A stretch of 64,000 nucleotides of DNA from Strix aluco (Eukaryota; Chordata; Aves; Strigiformes; Strigidae), in contig NC_133971.1 of the NCBI RefSeq assembly GCF_031877795.1, forward strand, positions 67,392,463-67,456,462, given 5' to 3'. Position numbers and translations under genes: made by a program. The first letter of the stretch is position 1. Each line of letters begins with the position of its first letter. This document shows positions 26,401-48,500 of the stretch, in pieces. Under the pieces are notes generated by a model. That model saw only the letters and a list, made by a program, of their open reading frames with translations. It made no database searches and was not told the DNA's origin.

Positions 26401-28760
26401 TACACTGCTGAGCCCCTGGCTGCTTTCTGTTGTGCATACACAGCTGTATATTGTGCATATGCAGCTCCGCACTCTGAATTTGGAAGAGAAATCAAGGAAT
26501 TCACAGGGCAATAAACTATTAAAATAGGAAGAGCAGAACCTGAAAAAAGTGTGTAATAGCCTGGTAACTTTTCCAGGCTGCCAATACTGAAATGAATTAA
26601 AATGGTAAGGTATTGATATTGGCAGGGAAAAGAGCTAAGTGATGTAACACACCAAGGCAGGAACTTACTGAAAAAGAAACTAGTTAGATTGAAAAAAAAC
26701 TCTTCTAAGCATAAAAAATAAAGTGACAACCTTTTTGTATTGTGCTTGAGGATGAAGGAACATACCTGTTGTTTCCCTGACCTATTCTTACTTCTCCTTC
26801 TAGACCTTAATGATCTTAAATTGCAGCAGCCCAACCTCCTCCAAAATATCCTTACTAAAGCTTACCTGTTCTGAAAACCAATGGAGCCCACTGAAACCAT
26901 CAGTGGCTCAACTGCTTACAGCATGAATATTCAAAAAACTATTAATTTCAAAAGAAGTAACTCACTGAGCAGAGAGAAGCTATTTTTTTTTCTGAAAATA
27001 TAACCTCTTCATATGCCCAAGGGGGAACCTGACAGATGTGAAGAGTACAGTAGTATCAAAGCTGTAGCTCTGGGTAGGACTCCTAAACCTGCCCTCCTAA
27101 ATCTGTGAGACATTACTGCCTTCAAAGCACTGACATTTGAGCTGCTTGTAAATGAGCTCTTAAGTAACCAGCTTTCAGGGGCAGTTTCATTACTGCAGTA
27201 ATAGAGAACAAAAATATCTTTGTTTTTATAAGGCCCCTTCCTCAATGAAGAGGAAAGAGATGCTACAAAACTGAAGCTGGTTTATCAGCTGTAATACAGA
27301 ACAGGTTCAGGCATTAGTCATAAAATGCTGGTGTATCTATTTTTAACTATAACTTAAAGTAGCCAGCTCACATGGATTAACATCTGCTTTCTGGATGGGA
27401 TACTCTTGCTAAGGCAAAGTCTTAGACTCTCCCTCATCAGCAGATGTACACAATATAAATCTTCTCTGGGACCAGTGTCTCAGGCAAGAGGATATAGCAG
27501 ACAGGACACTGAACTAAGAGAACAGAAGAGGCTTGGGTATTCAACCCAACTGCATGCTGGCATGCTCCAAGATCTTCAGTATACATCTAATGAGCTGGGT
27601 GCCAAAAAATGCATTTTGGTGTATCCCTGTAACTTACCCCTTTACTATCAGAAAAGAGGTAGGAATAAAGAAAATCTGTTCAATATTGAAAGTCTGCCTT
27701 AGTAATTTAACAACATAAAATAATTAAGTCTTCATGCATTAATCATAACAATTTACAAGACTTAAAAAAATCTGCAGCATGGTGGTGTTACCTTCCCTGC
27801 TCATCACTAATTTGGATCAACTTTGCTTTTTTATTATCAGTAAAATGTGCTTAATTGAGTTTTGAAATTTATTAATTCAAAGCAGACAAATGTATCACCT
27901 AAACAGTGCCAAATGCTTCTGCTGTTCCCCACTGCTGAAGTATTTTGTGTGCTCTGGTAATAGAGACTCCTTCACAGACTTGCATTAACTCCTGAAGCGG
28001 AGTTTTTCTCTGGTAAAATACAATTTCACAGTATGCTTTACCTTAGCCAAGTTTCATCATATCAGCATTTATACTTACTTGGAATAAAAAAAAAAAATGT
28101 ATTTGGCCTTGCAAGCAAACTTATTTCATAGGGCAAGTATTATACCAGCATATATGGATCAGCATTAAAACAATAAATCCTTTTTAATTAGAAAACTGAA
28201 AAAACTGCTTCTTCACCATCTGAAATCACATCATTACATTTTGCTCATGAGAACAAAATTTACAGTCATAAGTTGCACATAAAGGGTTTATTTTAAATGT
28301 TTTAAGGATAGAGTTACATCATAGTTATAAAAATTACTTACAGAATTAAGTAACAGATTTAAAGTGTTTATACTTCTAAATGCAGAGAACAGGGAACTGT
28401 CTACATTGTTCAAAATAAAATAAAAATAATGAAACCAAGCTCTAAAGATGAAGTCATTACCTAATTTTAAAATGTGAACACGAAGACCTTTGAACTATAC
28501 ACATACCAAGAACCATCCAAATTGCACTAATGATGTAAAATACAAAAAGCACAGCATTTTCAAGGAACCAGAAACTGTTTTTACTATAATTCTTCTCCCT
28601 GAAGCAACCAGTCAATTCTATCTGAAGATAAAGCTCCATTTTAAATTCATTCATTTAAAGAAGGCTGCTACCTGTTGCAATAAAAAGGGTTTTCCCCATA
28701 ATCTAGTCCAACATAGTTTAGGGTTTGGCACTTAAAAGAAAGAAGAAAAATGTAGTGTTT
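23485..28760. other. intergenic DNA between SPIN1 3' end and the LTR
   Basis: A/T-rich sequence. No gene or named repeat is recognised. The largest frames, such as 144 codons on the minus strand at 26400-26834, show no domain and no splice context. Confidence 0.55.
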
Positions 28761-28777
28761 TGCTAATCAACTGCAGT

Positions 28778-28783
28778 TTTATT
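28778..28783 (-). terminator. SPIN1: likely poly(A) signal of SPIN1
   Basis: The minus strand reads AATAAA, followed 15-25 bases later by a CA cleavage context and then a U-rich downstream element (TTTTTCTTCTTTCTTTT). It predicts a 3'UTR of about 3.0 kb, close to the roughly 3 kb recalled for mammalian SPIN1. A further hexamer lies at 28287-28292, and one that would give a shorter UTR at about 29991. Confidence 0.6.
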
Positions 28784-29100
28784 TTTTCTTTAACAGAATA
28801 CGTGGTCCCTTCAAATGCTGTATGACACATACAACTGGAAAATTACCTTCTGTTGGCACTATGCTCGTCTCACCGGTGCATTTAATCCTACTAACAACCA
28901 TTAAAACAGCACAATAAGCAAATTCACAAAAAACTGAACACAAAATAAAAACAGAACGAAACAAAAACCTAAACATTTTAACATGCAACTTTAGTTTGTT
29001 ACATTGAATGTTCTAACCCTCTAAGCATGCAAAAAAGGATGGTCTGCATTTAAGGTTTGTTTTTTTTAATTTTAAAAAGTTTTACATGGCAGCCTGACAT

Positions 29101-29120
29101 CACACACACGCACACACACA
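29101..29120 (+). repeat. short (CA)n microsatellite in SPIN1 3'UTR
   Basis: An interrupted CA repeat (one CG unit), transcribed as UG repeats in the SPIN1 mRNA. UG tracts can bind CELF or TDP-43-type proteins; that role is only a possibility here. Confidence 0.85.
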
Positions 29121-31799
29121 ATATACAACAATACTAGAGCAGGTAAATGTGAAAGGCAAATAACTTTTATACAAAGATCCATGGCTTGTGCCATCACAAG
29201 TCCTATGTGATTTTGGAAAGTAATGTTGAACCCCTAGAACAAGGAACCAACATTTAGTTACCAGGGTAACGCAAGCACTGCATGCAGATCTGAAACATGA
29301 GCCTAAAACAAAGCCCAAAGCAGATGGGCAGGGAGTGGAATTAGTCTCAAGCCTCAAAAAGGTGGTTTAAGCTATCAAAAAAAAAAAAAAAGAGGAAAAA
29401 AAGATGAAAAGAAATACCCACACATCAGACAACGGGGACATCTAAAAACAACCATAAAATTTACAGTTTATAGATTATACTCTAATTGGCAGAATACGTG
29501 GTGTATTCAAGAGGCTTGCAGAAAACCCACAAATGCAAGCCTAATGCTAAAAATGTTCCAGTAGACCTAAACCTCAGATATTTCAAAACAAACCTTGTAT
29601 TCCTCACATATATAGCCCAAAGTTCAGTGTACTAGATTATTCATGTATCTTGTGTATAATCAATACACTCACTCATTCTTGTGCCACAAATATCAACTTG
29701 GGCTCATGGAGCCAGGCTCAAGCTTTGAGATTTACATGCAGGACTCTTAAGAGTCAATAGAAAACACATAACAGATCTGCATGATGAAAACACTGTGTTG
29801 CAAATCTGCTCACTTTGTTCAAAACACAAGGAACATTTACGACTCAGGTACTTAGTGCTTAAGGACTGCATTGAGAAGCTATTCACTGAAAGACAATAGC
29901 CTGCCTTTGGTTGCCCATGATGAAATACTGGACGTAATGCAATATAGTAGCAATGGACAAAGAATTAAGGTATCATATTTATATGGAGAGTATTTATTAC
30001 CATTCAACAGCATGAGGCACAAGCCTTAAGGCTAAAATATGAAATTAGGCAAAAAAATGGACAGAAAGGGGCTTAAACCACTGAGTCTTCAATATCAAGA
30101 ATACCCACAATAGAGGTCAACCCAGACCTCTGATCTCTGATTAACAGCACCTCTCCTGCATCCTTCCACTAATAGCATACAGTTTGATATCAGAGTATTT
30201 GTTCCTTCCATCAACAGTGTTGACTCTCTTCACATACTGTATTTATATGAAACAGTTCTTTGAAACTTGCAGAGCTCTGCTTTAGTGTAACATGACAATT
30301 TTGTTGCTGTGCTGATTGTTGTTGCAATTCTGATACTTTTAAAAGCTTCCACACTTAAAAACCGCTAATTTTCATTTACAACTATCCTGCAAGGTTAAAA
30401 CTGTGAAAGGATTTTGCTGTTGTGGGCTGCTATTTACATCCACAATGTAATGCAGATGACTGAACCACTGAGACTGCCTATAGCTTCCATTAGATAGTAC
30501 ACCACTGGCATGCAGAACTCTAGTGTTCATAGAATGAAATTCATGTTAACAGCATACCTCAAAGCAAGTACAATGTACATCACAAAAGGCAACAACAGGT
30601 TTAAGCTGTAGATTTGTCCGGACACTCCTTATGTGGAAAAGCCAGAAAAATAATAAATTGGGAAGATGCCTTCTTGAACCAAAATGATTAAAGACAAAAC
30701 AAACCAAAGGAATGCAACAGACTGAGCAGAAGGCAACAAACTCTTCTCCTTCTCTAAAGTAAGTCTTCAGTGTAAAAGAACACCCCCACCCACCCCCCTG
30801 CCATGAGATTGTATTTACCATGTAAAATATTAACTACTGTTAGGCTTCTAAGTCCACACACAAACATTCAGGTTGCTAGGTTTTGATATTAAATGAGAGA
30901 CTACTGATTGCCAATGCGTAGTCTAAAATCTTCTGAAATAGCATATATACTGTTAAAGTTGTGGCACCAAGCACTTGGGTTTTGCTGAGAAGTGTGTATA
31001 ACAAAGAAAGAATTACAACATTTAGGACTGAAGGCAGCCTTGTTGCATGTATTTTACTGGTTCCTACAACTTGTAAATATGGGCCATTAACCTGCATTTC
31101 TAATTAACTGGCTATACAGATTAAATATATTTTTATAGTTTAAAGCCTTTTCACTGAAAGGTGCATAAGTCAAACACTTGATATCCTACTGCCCTGTGAC
31201 TAGTAAAAATGCACAAGTATTTCCACGTACTGCAAGTTCTTAAAAAGCTAAATTTGAAATGAAGTGTAGAAACACAGCAGGTTGGTGTTACTTGGGTTAG
31301 GCACTCCTCAATGCTGCGCAAACTGTTTAAACCTTTCAGAAAAGTCACCTCTGTCCCAACCCTGAAAACAAGGACTGCCAGTAGCCAAGAAATTAAATTT
31401 AATGTTACAAAAGAAGGCATATCAAAATATCAAACTACACTTGCATGTGGCAGTTGAACAAGTGAGTGCAAGGTTGAAGAAAAAGTTAAAATCTATGAAA
31501 AAATTTAGATTAATGATTACAATACTAGATCAACTTTACACAGCTTGAATTTGCAGCTGTTCTTTGCTTTTAACTCCCTCCTGCCCAAATATATTGACTT
31601 CCTTCAAGAAAAGGAGTTCTCTTACACAAAATGTGTCACGTTTGTTTGTATTATTCAGAACAAAACAGTTTTGCTGGCAGAGATTGTGGGTTCGCAGGGA
31701 CATTTAAGCTTTCATTAAACTGGAAAGCAGTCAAGTCTTTGTGTCTACAAATTTTACATTTAATAGTTCCACAAATTTGGCAAAAGTTCACGATGACGT

Positions 31800-41588
<9,789 letters not shown>

Positions 41589-41637
41589 TTGTGGGAAGTT
41601 CTTTTCTTCATCATGCTGGCAGACACTCCTGCATGAC
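41589..41637 (-). CDS. SPIN1: SPIN1 coding exon 2 (49-base microexon-like exon)
   Basis: The acceptor ATTGTAG precedes 41637 and the donor GTAAGTTG starts at 41588. The exon completes Gly-18 and encodes HAGVSASMMKKRTSH (19-33) plus two bases of Lys-34. It is part of the disordered, basic N-terminal tail before the Tudor-like repeats. The two adjacent methionine codons (Met-26, Met-27) are in frame and could start an N-truncated form that keeps all three repeats. An LTR in the same orientation ends about 190 bases upstream, at 41825. Confidence 0.94.
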
Positions 41638-41824
41638 CTACAATATAAATGATGTTTGAATTATTGAAAAATAAAGTGTGTATACAATGCCAAAAAAGCC
41701 ATCTTACACAAAAGTCTTCCTTTTGAATGTCAAAATGTAAACAATCCAAACACTTGACTGATCAGTGAACTGCTACAATGGGAGAAGGCTCTGCAGAGAG
41801 TCACAGGCTACGTGCTCATAAAGC

Positions 41825-42866
41825 CGTGGTGTGTTGACCCTGGCTGGACACCAGGTGCCCACCAAAGCCACTCTACCACTCTCCCTTTTCAGCTGGATGG
41901 GGAGAGTAAGTATCGTGAAAGGCTTGTGGGTTGAGACAAGGACACGGTCACTCAACAACTACCATTACAGACAAAACACTTGACTTGGGGAAAACAAATT
42001 TAATTTATTACCAATCAATTCAGAGTAGGGTAATAGAAAATAAAACCGCATGTTAAAAACACCTTCCCTCATCCATTCCTTCTTCTCAGCTCAAGTTTAC
42101 TCCCAATTTCTCCATCTCCTCCCCTCCAGCAGCACAGGGTGATGGGAAATAGGGGTTGTGGTCAGTTCATCACACGTTGTCTTTGCCACTCCTTCCTCCC
42201 AAGGCAAGGACGCCTCGTACTCTTCCCTGCTCCAGTGTGGGGTCCCCTCTTATGGGAGACAGTCCTCCATGAACTGCTCCAGCATGGGTCCCCAGTGGGG
42301 TCACAAGTCCTGCCCGTAAACCTGCTCCAGCCTGGGGTCCTCTGTCTCCATGGGGCCACAGGTCCTGCCAGAAGCCTACTCCAATGCAAGCTTCCCATGG
42401 GGTCACAGCCTTCTTTGGGCATCCACATGCTCCAGTGTGGGGTCCTCCACGTGCTGCAGGTGGGCACCTGCTTCACCATGGACCCCCACGGGCTGCAGGG
42501 TGACAACCTGCCTCACCATGGCCTTCCCCATGTGCTGCAGGGGAATCTCTGCTCCGGTGCCTAGAGCACCTCTTCCCCCTCCTTCTTCAATGACCTTGGT
42601 GTCTGCAGGGTTGTTTCTCTCACGTATTCTCACTCTTCTCTTCTGGCTGCAATTACTGTTGTGGAACAACTTTTTCCCCTTCTTAAATGTTATCACAGAG
42701 GCACTACCACCATCACTGGTTGGATCAGCCTTGGCCAAAAGTGGGTCCATCCTGGAGCCGACTGGCATCGGCAGTCAGACATGGGGGAAGCTTCTAGCAG
42801 CTTCTCAGAGAAGCTGCCCCTGTAGCTCCTCTGCTACCAAAACCTTGCCACTCAAACCCAAAACGC
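41825..42866 (-). mobile_element. solo LTR, same family as 22446-23479
   Basis: Read on the minus strand, it begins near TGCGTTTTGGGTTTGAGTGG and ends near GGGTCAACACACCACG. It shares with the 22446-23479 copy the central block of 'CTGCTCCAG-TGGGG' units and the 'TTCTTCA-TGACCTTGGTG' segment. The flanks share four of five bases (AAAGC at 41820-41824 against CAAGC at 42866-42870), consistent with a decayed target-site duplication. It is in the same transcriptional orientation as SPIN1. Overlapping frames up to 176 codons are by-products of the G/C-rich block. Confidence 0.83.
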
Positions 42867-43270
42867 AAGCTCAGGGGTGAACATAAGGAGTGACTGACCA
42901 TAACTATTAATAAGAAAGCTGAACTTAACACAACAGGGACCTGTATGGTCTTTGCTCTAGGAAAATGGTTGTAACAGTTCAGATGATCAATCAGCTACAA
43001 CAGTTAAGTGAATAAAATGACTGTATAACTTTTCATCCTGGAGTTAATCAAAAGGGTGCAAATACACATCTTCCCGAGTTAGCCAGACCAGCACTGGGGA
43101 AGTATATATATCTCAGCATTAACAGAGCACATAAACAAACAATGAACAAAAAGAGCTTTGAGAAGAGCAAAGGCTTGAACCGGCTTCAACTCATATATTC
43201 CTTCCTTGCAACTAGGGACACCCAGTGCTGTGACAGTAAGCATGTTAGAGATCAGCAAACAGAATCACAT
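42867..43270. other. SPIN1 intron sequence, nothing recognised
   Basis: Plain A/T-rich intron sequence between two LTR-type elements. Confidence 0.5.
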
Positions 43271-43490
43271 GTGTACTGAGATGCAACTGTATACCGCAAT
43301 TACTATATTCTGCTAAGTACTGGTGATTTTATGGTTATAAGATTTTGCTAAATCAAAAACCAGTGTAATGTCAAAAAACTTCTTTTAAAAAAAGGTGTTA
43401 AAACATTAAACCCTCCTTGTGTGCAATATGTAAGAGAACCTGGTCACAGAGCAGTGAACTCTTGACACTAACTGGCATCATGGCCACAAC
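43271..43490 (+). repeat. diverged direct repeat, copy 1 (possible old LTR remnant)
   Basis: Shares with 45333-45525 a series of landmarks in the same order: 'ctgtata..g.aatt.ctatatt', 'tgctaaatc', 'tgtaatgtcaaa', 'ccttgt.tgca.tat.taa.agaacctgg' and 'ca.ag.g..g.act'. The starts are both TGTG-like. A pair of direct repeats 2 kb apart could be two LTRs of a decayed ERV. No primer-binding site was recognised. Confidence 0.5.
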
Positions 43491-44143
43491 AGTCTGTGAC
43501 ATGACAAGGTAAATGTTATGTACTAACAGTTCAACAATACTGGGAATTCTGATTTAGCACTTCAGTCATGAATAAGAGCCTAAAAAGAGGTGACTTGCGC
43601 TGTGAGTAATGAAGGGTATTAAAAAGACTGTCTGCAGACAGGGCCCTTCCAGTTTACAGGGTGTAAAACATTGTGAGTACTAACAAAGGCTGGAAATAAA
43701 CTAGCTGATAAATCTGAAAAAGAGGAATAGAGAAATCCTAAGTGGATAGAAGAACACTGCATTGATCCCAGTGGTATTTTGGGATGAATATGAAAAAAAG
43801 AAAGCTTCTAATAAGTTGGAGAGAGGAATGGAGAAAGCGGGCTTGTTCTGGTTGTTAGAAAGCTACTTGTGAGCAGTAGTGAAGAAGTCAGCAGAAGAGA
43901 GATGCAGAAAAAACAGTTACAAAAGATAACATGATGTATAAAAGGTGATGTGCACAGTCAGAAAAATCAAAGTTAGTTCTCAGAATGAAAACAGCAGCCT
44001 CAGATCATAGCCAATGCCCATGTGTAGGGATCATTTACTAAGGTCAAATCAAACAGACTGTTGAAGTGATGGCTGCTATGTATTCTGAGGATGATAAATG
44101 GCCAGATGTCTGGCTTGATCATGACTCTCCCAGTCTTCCTAAC

Positions 44144-44759
44144 TGTACTGGTTTTGGCTGAGATAGTTAAATTTCTTCACAGTAGCTTGTATGGGACTAT
44201 GTTTTGGATTTGTCCTGAAAACAGTGTTGATAACACACTGATGTTTTCATTACTGCTGAGCAGTGCTTACACAGAGTCAAGGACTTTTCTGCTTCTCACA
44301 CCACCCCACCACCAAGAAGGCTGGGGGTGCACAAGAAGTTGGGATGGGATACAGTTGACCCCAACTGACCAAAGGGATATTCCATACCATATGATGCCAT
44401 GTTCAGCAACAAAACAGGGGCGTGGGATGTGTGTGGTGTGTGTGCTGCTGCTGCCTGGGGACTGGCTGGGTATTGGCCAGTTGGTGGTAAGCAATTGTTT
44501 TCATTGGCATCACTTGTCTGTCTTGGGTTTTATTTTCTTCTCTTACTTCTTTTCTCCTTTTCTTACCATTTTTAAATTATTACCATCATCATCATAATAT
44601 CTTTTTAATTCTTAAACTGTTTTTATCTCAACCCATAATGTGGTTTTTTTTTTCCTCATTTTTACCCTTCTAATTGTCCCCACATCCCTCCTGTGGGGGG
44701 GGCAATGGGAGCAGGTGGCTGTGTGGTACTTTGTTGCCAGCTGGGTTTAAACCACAACA
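44144..44759 (+). mobile_element. solo LTR, avian ERVL-like
   Basis: Begins TGTACTGGTTTTGGCTGAG and ends GGGTTTAAACCACAACA, with the family landmarks 'gtttgataacacactgatg'-like, 'gtgcacaagaagttggga', 'ccccaactgaccaaaggg' and 'atctcaaccca' in order. It has a T-rich tail with an ATT/ATC tract. No perfect target-site duplication is seen. It lies in a SPIN1 intron, antisense to the gene, and between the two direct repeats at 43271 and 45333, so it was probably inserted into that older element. A 168-codon frame starting at 44091 crosses its left edge and is not a gene. Confidence 0.85.
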
Positions 44760-44929
44760 CTCATGATGATTATTCACATGATCCAGGAAAAAACGTATCT
44801 TTATAAAGTCGTTATTCCCATGATAAAAATCAACCAACCACCAGATGCATCCTCTCAAAAGAATTTTATCTTTTTAGGGTTAGTTAACTCATCTCCAAAC
44901 TAAATTTTCAGCTAAACCAGGAGATACAC

Positions 44930-45330
44930 CCCTAGAATGGTTGACCTGTTTCGGGAAAAGGAGCAAATGAGGTTGGCCTCACCATGGAGGAGGGCTCAAG
45001 GTTTAGTACTAAGGACCGGGGGTTCCCTTACAAACTCTGCACTGCAACTGGCAGACTTGCTGTGGGGCTGTGCTAGGCAGCTCCCTGACAGCTGTCAGGG
45101 AGGGATGGGGGTCAGGCAAGGGAGATGGTGGTGGGAGAATACTCAAGAACTACAAATCACCATGCTGAAATCTGTCATCTCAGACATGGTGGATAGACCT
45201 GAGCCTGTAGGTCAGGACAGTCTCCTGGGTGCTACAGCACAGAGAAGCCTGGTCCATCATGAGCCAGCCATGTGGGTTTTTATAGGGCTCAGGACAAAAG
45301 ACAGTGAGGTGGCTCACACCATCAACAGGC
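44930..45330 (+). mobile_element. possible ERV-derived remnant
   Basis: A more G/C-rich block lying immediately before the direct repeat copy at 45333, with a TTTTTATAGGG TATA-like motif. It contains a 133-codon frame (44937-45338) without a recognised domain. Its position between the two direct repeats suggests internal or LTR sequence of an old retroviral element; the evidence is weak. Confidence 0.3.
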
Positions 45331-45332
45331 CA

Positions 45333-45525
45333 CTGTGATAGCCACTGTATAGTGTAATTGCTATATTACAACTGTCTTGCAGTTTCTGTATACTGCTCTG
45401 CTAAATCCGAATCCCATGTAATGTCAAATGTCTTCAATTGGTATCAAAATATTGAACACTCCTTGTCTGCAGTATCTAAAAGAACCTGGCCAGAGTGCTG
45501 GACTGACACATGTGTAACTGATGTC
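45333..45525 (+). repeat. diverged direct repeat, copy 2 (possible old LTR remnant)
   Basis: Partner of 43271-43490 in the same orientation; see that entry. Similarity fades after about 45525. Confidence 0.5.
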
Positions 45526-48500
45526 TTATATGTATGGACAAACATGCACAGAATTTCAACTATGGCCACTTAGACTAACGCCTAGAGAGAAATATTTGAG
45601 TTTCTCTATAGGTCTAAACAAATCAATTCTTTTAAATTTAATACTATGTGCATATTCCAAGCATAGCTGTGGAATACATATGTTGAAAATTTTCATCATA
45701 GCAGTAGTGTCACACAAGAGAGTCAAGTACTAAAAGTACCATTATTCTTTGAAGTCTTCATAAGTATTTTAACCTTTTCATTTTCGTATGAAAAATTCAA
45801 GAGGACATAAACAAAGTTACAGAAATGGCAGAATTAAAATAATACTACATCTTATATTTACAACACTCAAACTCTTATCAAATCCTCAGGAACCTGCATT
45901 TCCAGTTGTAGTGACATCTGAAATGTTTGGGTTTCAAAAATTAAGCCTCATACGCCAATTACTGCAGAAAAGACCCTATTTGGAATTTCTGACTGTTATA
46001 AGACCAAATAATTAAACTGCATGTTTATATGAACTATAAACTGGAAATCAAAAAATTATATTACAAAAAGCTTGATTGGAAACCCAACTTTGGGACTTGA
46101 CTACAACACTAAACAAGCTTACTGATCATACTGTATATGAGGTGGCTGCGTTTTATGAATACATCATAGGAAACATGTTTTATGAAAAATATGGTGGTGC
46201 TTTATTAAAAAACAAAATTCTTACAGAAATATATCTGTTCTTATGAAGTAGAGGAACAGCATTATCAGAACATGAACACACACACTATATGTTTTATATT
46301 ACTGGCTGATGAGGGAAAGTAAGATTTGGACTAAATTAGCTCAAGTAGTTAAAAACACTACAGAAATAACACCCACGTATTTTTACAGAATGGTTTGGTT
46401 TTCCATCCTCTGCTCAAGGACTCAGAACCTGTGCATAAGAAGGGAGGTACAAAGCATTAGTCTTCCAACATGAAGAACAGAAGGAAGATTTAATACAGAA
46501 TCTGCAATAAACACAAAGGAGAAGCTGTGCAAGACCTCTGGGAATGGTTGTTTGCCCTGTTAACTACTTCTCACCTTGGGAACCTTGTATTTTTGATAGG
46601 ATCCAACTTGTTCATTTATGTAGTGAGCTCTAAACCAAAGCCAAACGAGATGACTAAGCACTGCTCAGCTTCTTATGTCAGTCAGTACCTTAAGATAGCT
46701 CCCAGTTCAATACACAAAAATTATGGCATTTGGATGTTTAATAGAAATAGAACAAGCTTTCAAAAAGATACAATAGCAAGTATGTGAACATCTTAGGACA
46801 AGCTCACTTTCATACTGACTATAAGCCTACTTCGCAGAATTCACCTTTGTTTTTACACAGTCTGAATTCAGTAATGTCTTAAGGAGATGCAAACTCCTTT
46901 TAAAGACATCTCAGGTTACACAGTTTAATTGTGTAGCACTTCACTTGGCTAGACAGTTGCAGAAACTGTAGCAAGAGTTCAACCAACCATGAACATTTCT
47001 GTCCCCTACAGCTGCTCTAAATAAGGGGATGGAACAGCACAGAATTCTTACATTTAGCATATTCTAATAACAAGGTAAAAATCAGAATTATCTGATAAAT
47101 CTGCCTGCCTGGATCTTTCTTGGTCCAGGAGAATTCCTTCAACAATAGTTCCTCCACTGCTACTGGAAAGCTGCAAGAAATCTGTGAGCTACTCATAGGG
47201 CCAAAGGTCAATAACATCCAGAGTCTGAAGTTGTATTGTAGTTGTATCTAACCTGGGGGGTGGGGGGTGGGGGGTGTGTGTGTGTGTGTGGAAAGGGTGA
47301 TGCAGAAAGGGGGAAGTGTTCAAGATGTCAACAGTGACACTTTATTATTTATCACTTGGGATAGCATCTTGCTTACTGATAACAGGATATATTTAAATAG
47401 TATACCCATAATCCTTGGAATCTTTAGTGACGATTTTGAAATCAATTAAAGAACCCAATTTAAGTAGTTCAGGTACATTTAACAGTAAGACAGCTTGATT
47501 TAGCAGTTGCAGTGTTAAGCACACTCACATTCACCCTCCCCCATCACCCCCCCAAATTTCACTGCCTGATCCCCTTTCAGTCACCAAAAATGAAGGATAA
47601 TGTCCAGGTAAAATGATAGTAACACACTGGAATTGTTTCAAATTGCTTTTTCTCCCACTTTTTATTTATCAAAAGCATCTAAAACAAAGTAACTGCTAAA
47701 ACAATTACAGATATTATTTATAAAAAAATAGTAATAAACCCCCAAACAACTACAGTTTTTACACTTAGGAAACTAGTTCCACACTCTAAGACCGTACATA
47801 TACTACATAATGCTGTAATCCTCAAAATTGCATCAATAAGATGTACACACTTCTATCTGTTTAACAGCAGCATGTGAAAGACCATTTCCCTAACAGAAGC
47901 TTACACTACAGTCCAGAGAGAGCACAAAAAGACAGTATGTTCCAACAGACACAACCACCCATAGTAAAAACACAAAAAGTATGCTGTCACACAGAGGAAT
48001 AGCTATACATCCCAAAACACCTCTGTAACTATCAGCTATTCCTTGCAAAGTATTATCTGACCCATGCCAAGATAAAACATTTGTTTCAAGAAGCTAATGT
48101 GAGGTAGTCTTTGAATGGCTGCAAAAACTATTAATTTGAGGTGGGTAAAGCCCGTTATAACCAATTCACAGTTCCCAGTCAAGAGCAACAGAATTAAGCA
48201 TTTAAGTGTCACGTGGTCTGTGTGTTTTCCAATGCTTGGTTAATTCTGCTTATAACAGATCCTTACAACAGATCCTTAAAGTTCAACAGCAAAACCAGAA
48301 GCCACGTTTCTGAATACTTCTACTTTCCTCTAGAAAAAGACAGGTAAAGAAAATAAGACACACTAAAAGAAACGTTCTTTAAGGATGTTAACTCCAAGGG
48401 AAGTATACATGTCATTTCAGCTGGGGCGTTAGGAAGAGAGAACAGGGAGAAGGAAGGGAGAAAGCTACTGCCAATGTCTTTATTAATTGTCAGTCACATC

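Larger units (their letters stand above)
28762..31799 (-). other. SPIN1: SPIN1 3' untranslated region (predicted)
   Basis: Sequence from the SPIN1 stop codon to the predicted cleavage site, on the minus strand. It is A/T-rich and free of recognisable transposons, unlike the introns, which suits a conserved UTR. It includes a short (CA)n tract at 29101-29120, read as (UG)n in the mRNA. The end is inferred from the AATAAA at 28778-28783 and could extend to about 28.27 kb. Confidence 0.6.

Noticed and set aside
26400-26834. 144-codon minus-strand frame
   Set aside because: Low-complexity Ser/Phe/Leu-rich content, no domain and no conservation evidence available.
42139-42880. Frames of 78-176 codons
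   Set aside because: They fall within, or run a few bases past, the LTR at 41825-42866; similar frames occur in the sister copy for the same reason.
44091-44597. 168-codon plus-strand frame
   Set aside because: It crosses the left boundary of the solo LTR at 44144, so it joins unrelated sequences.
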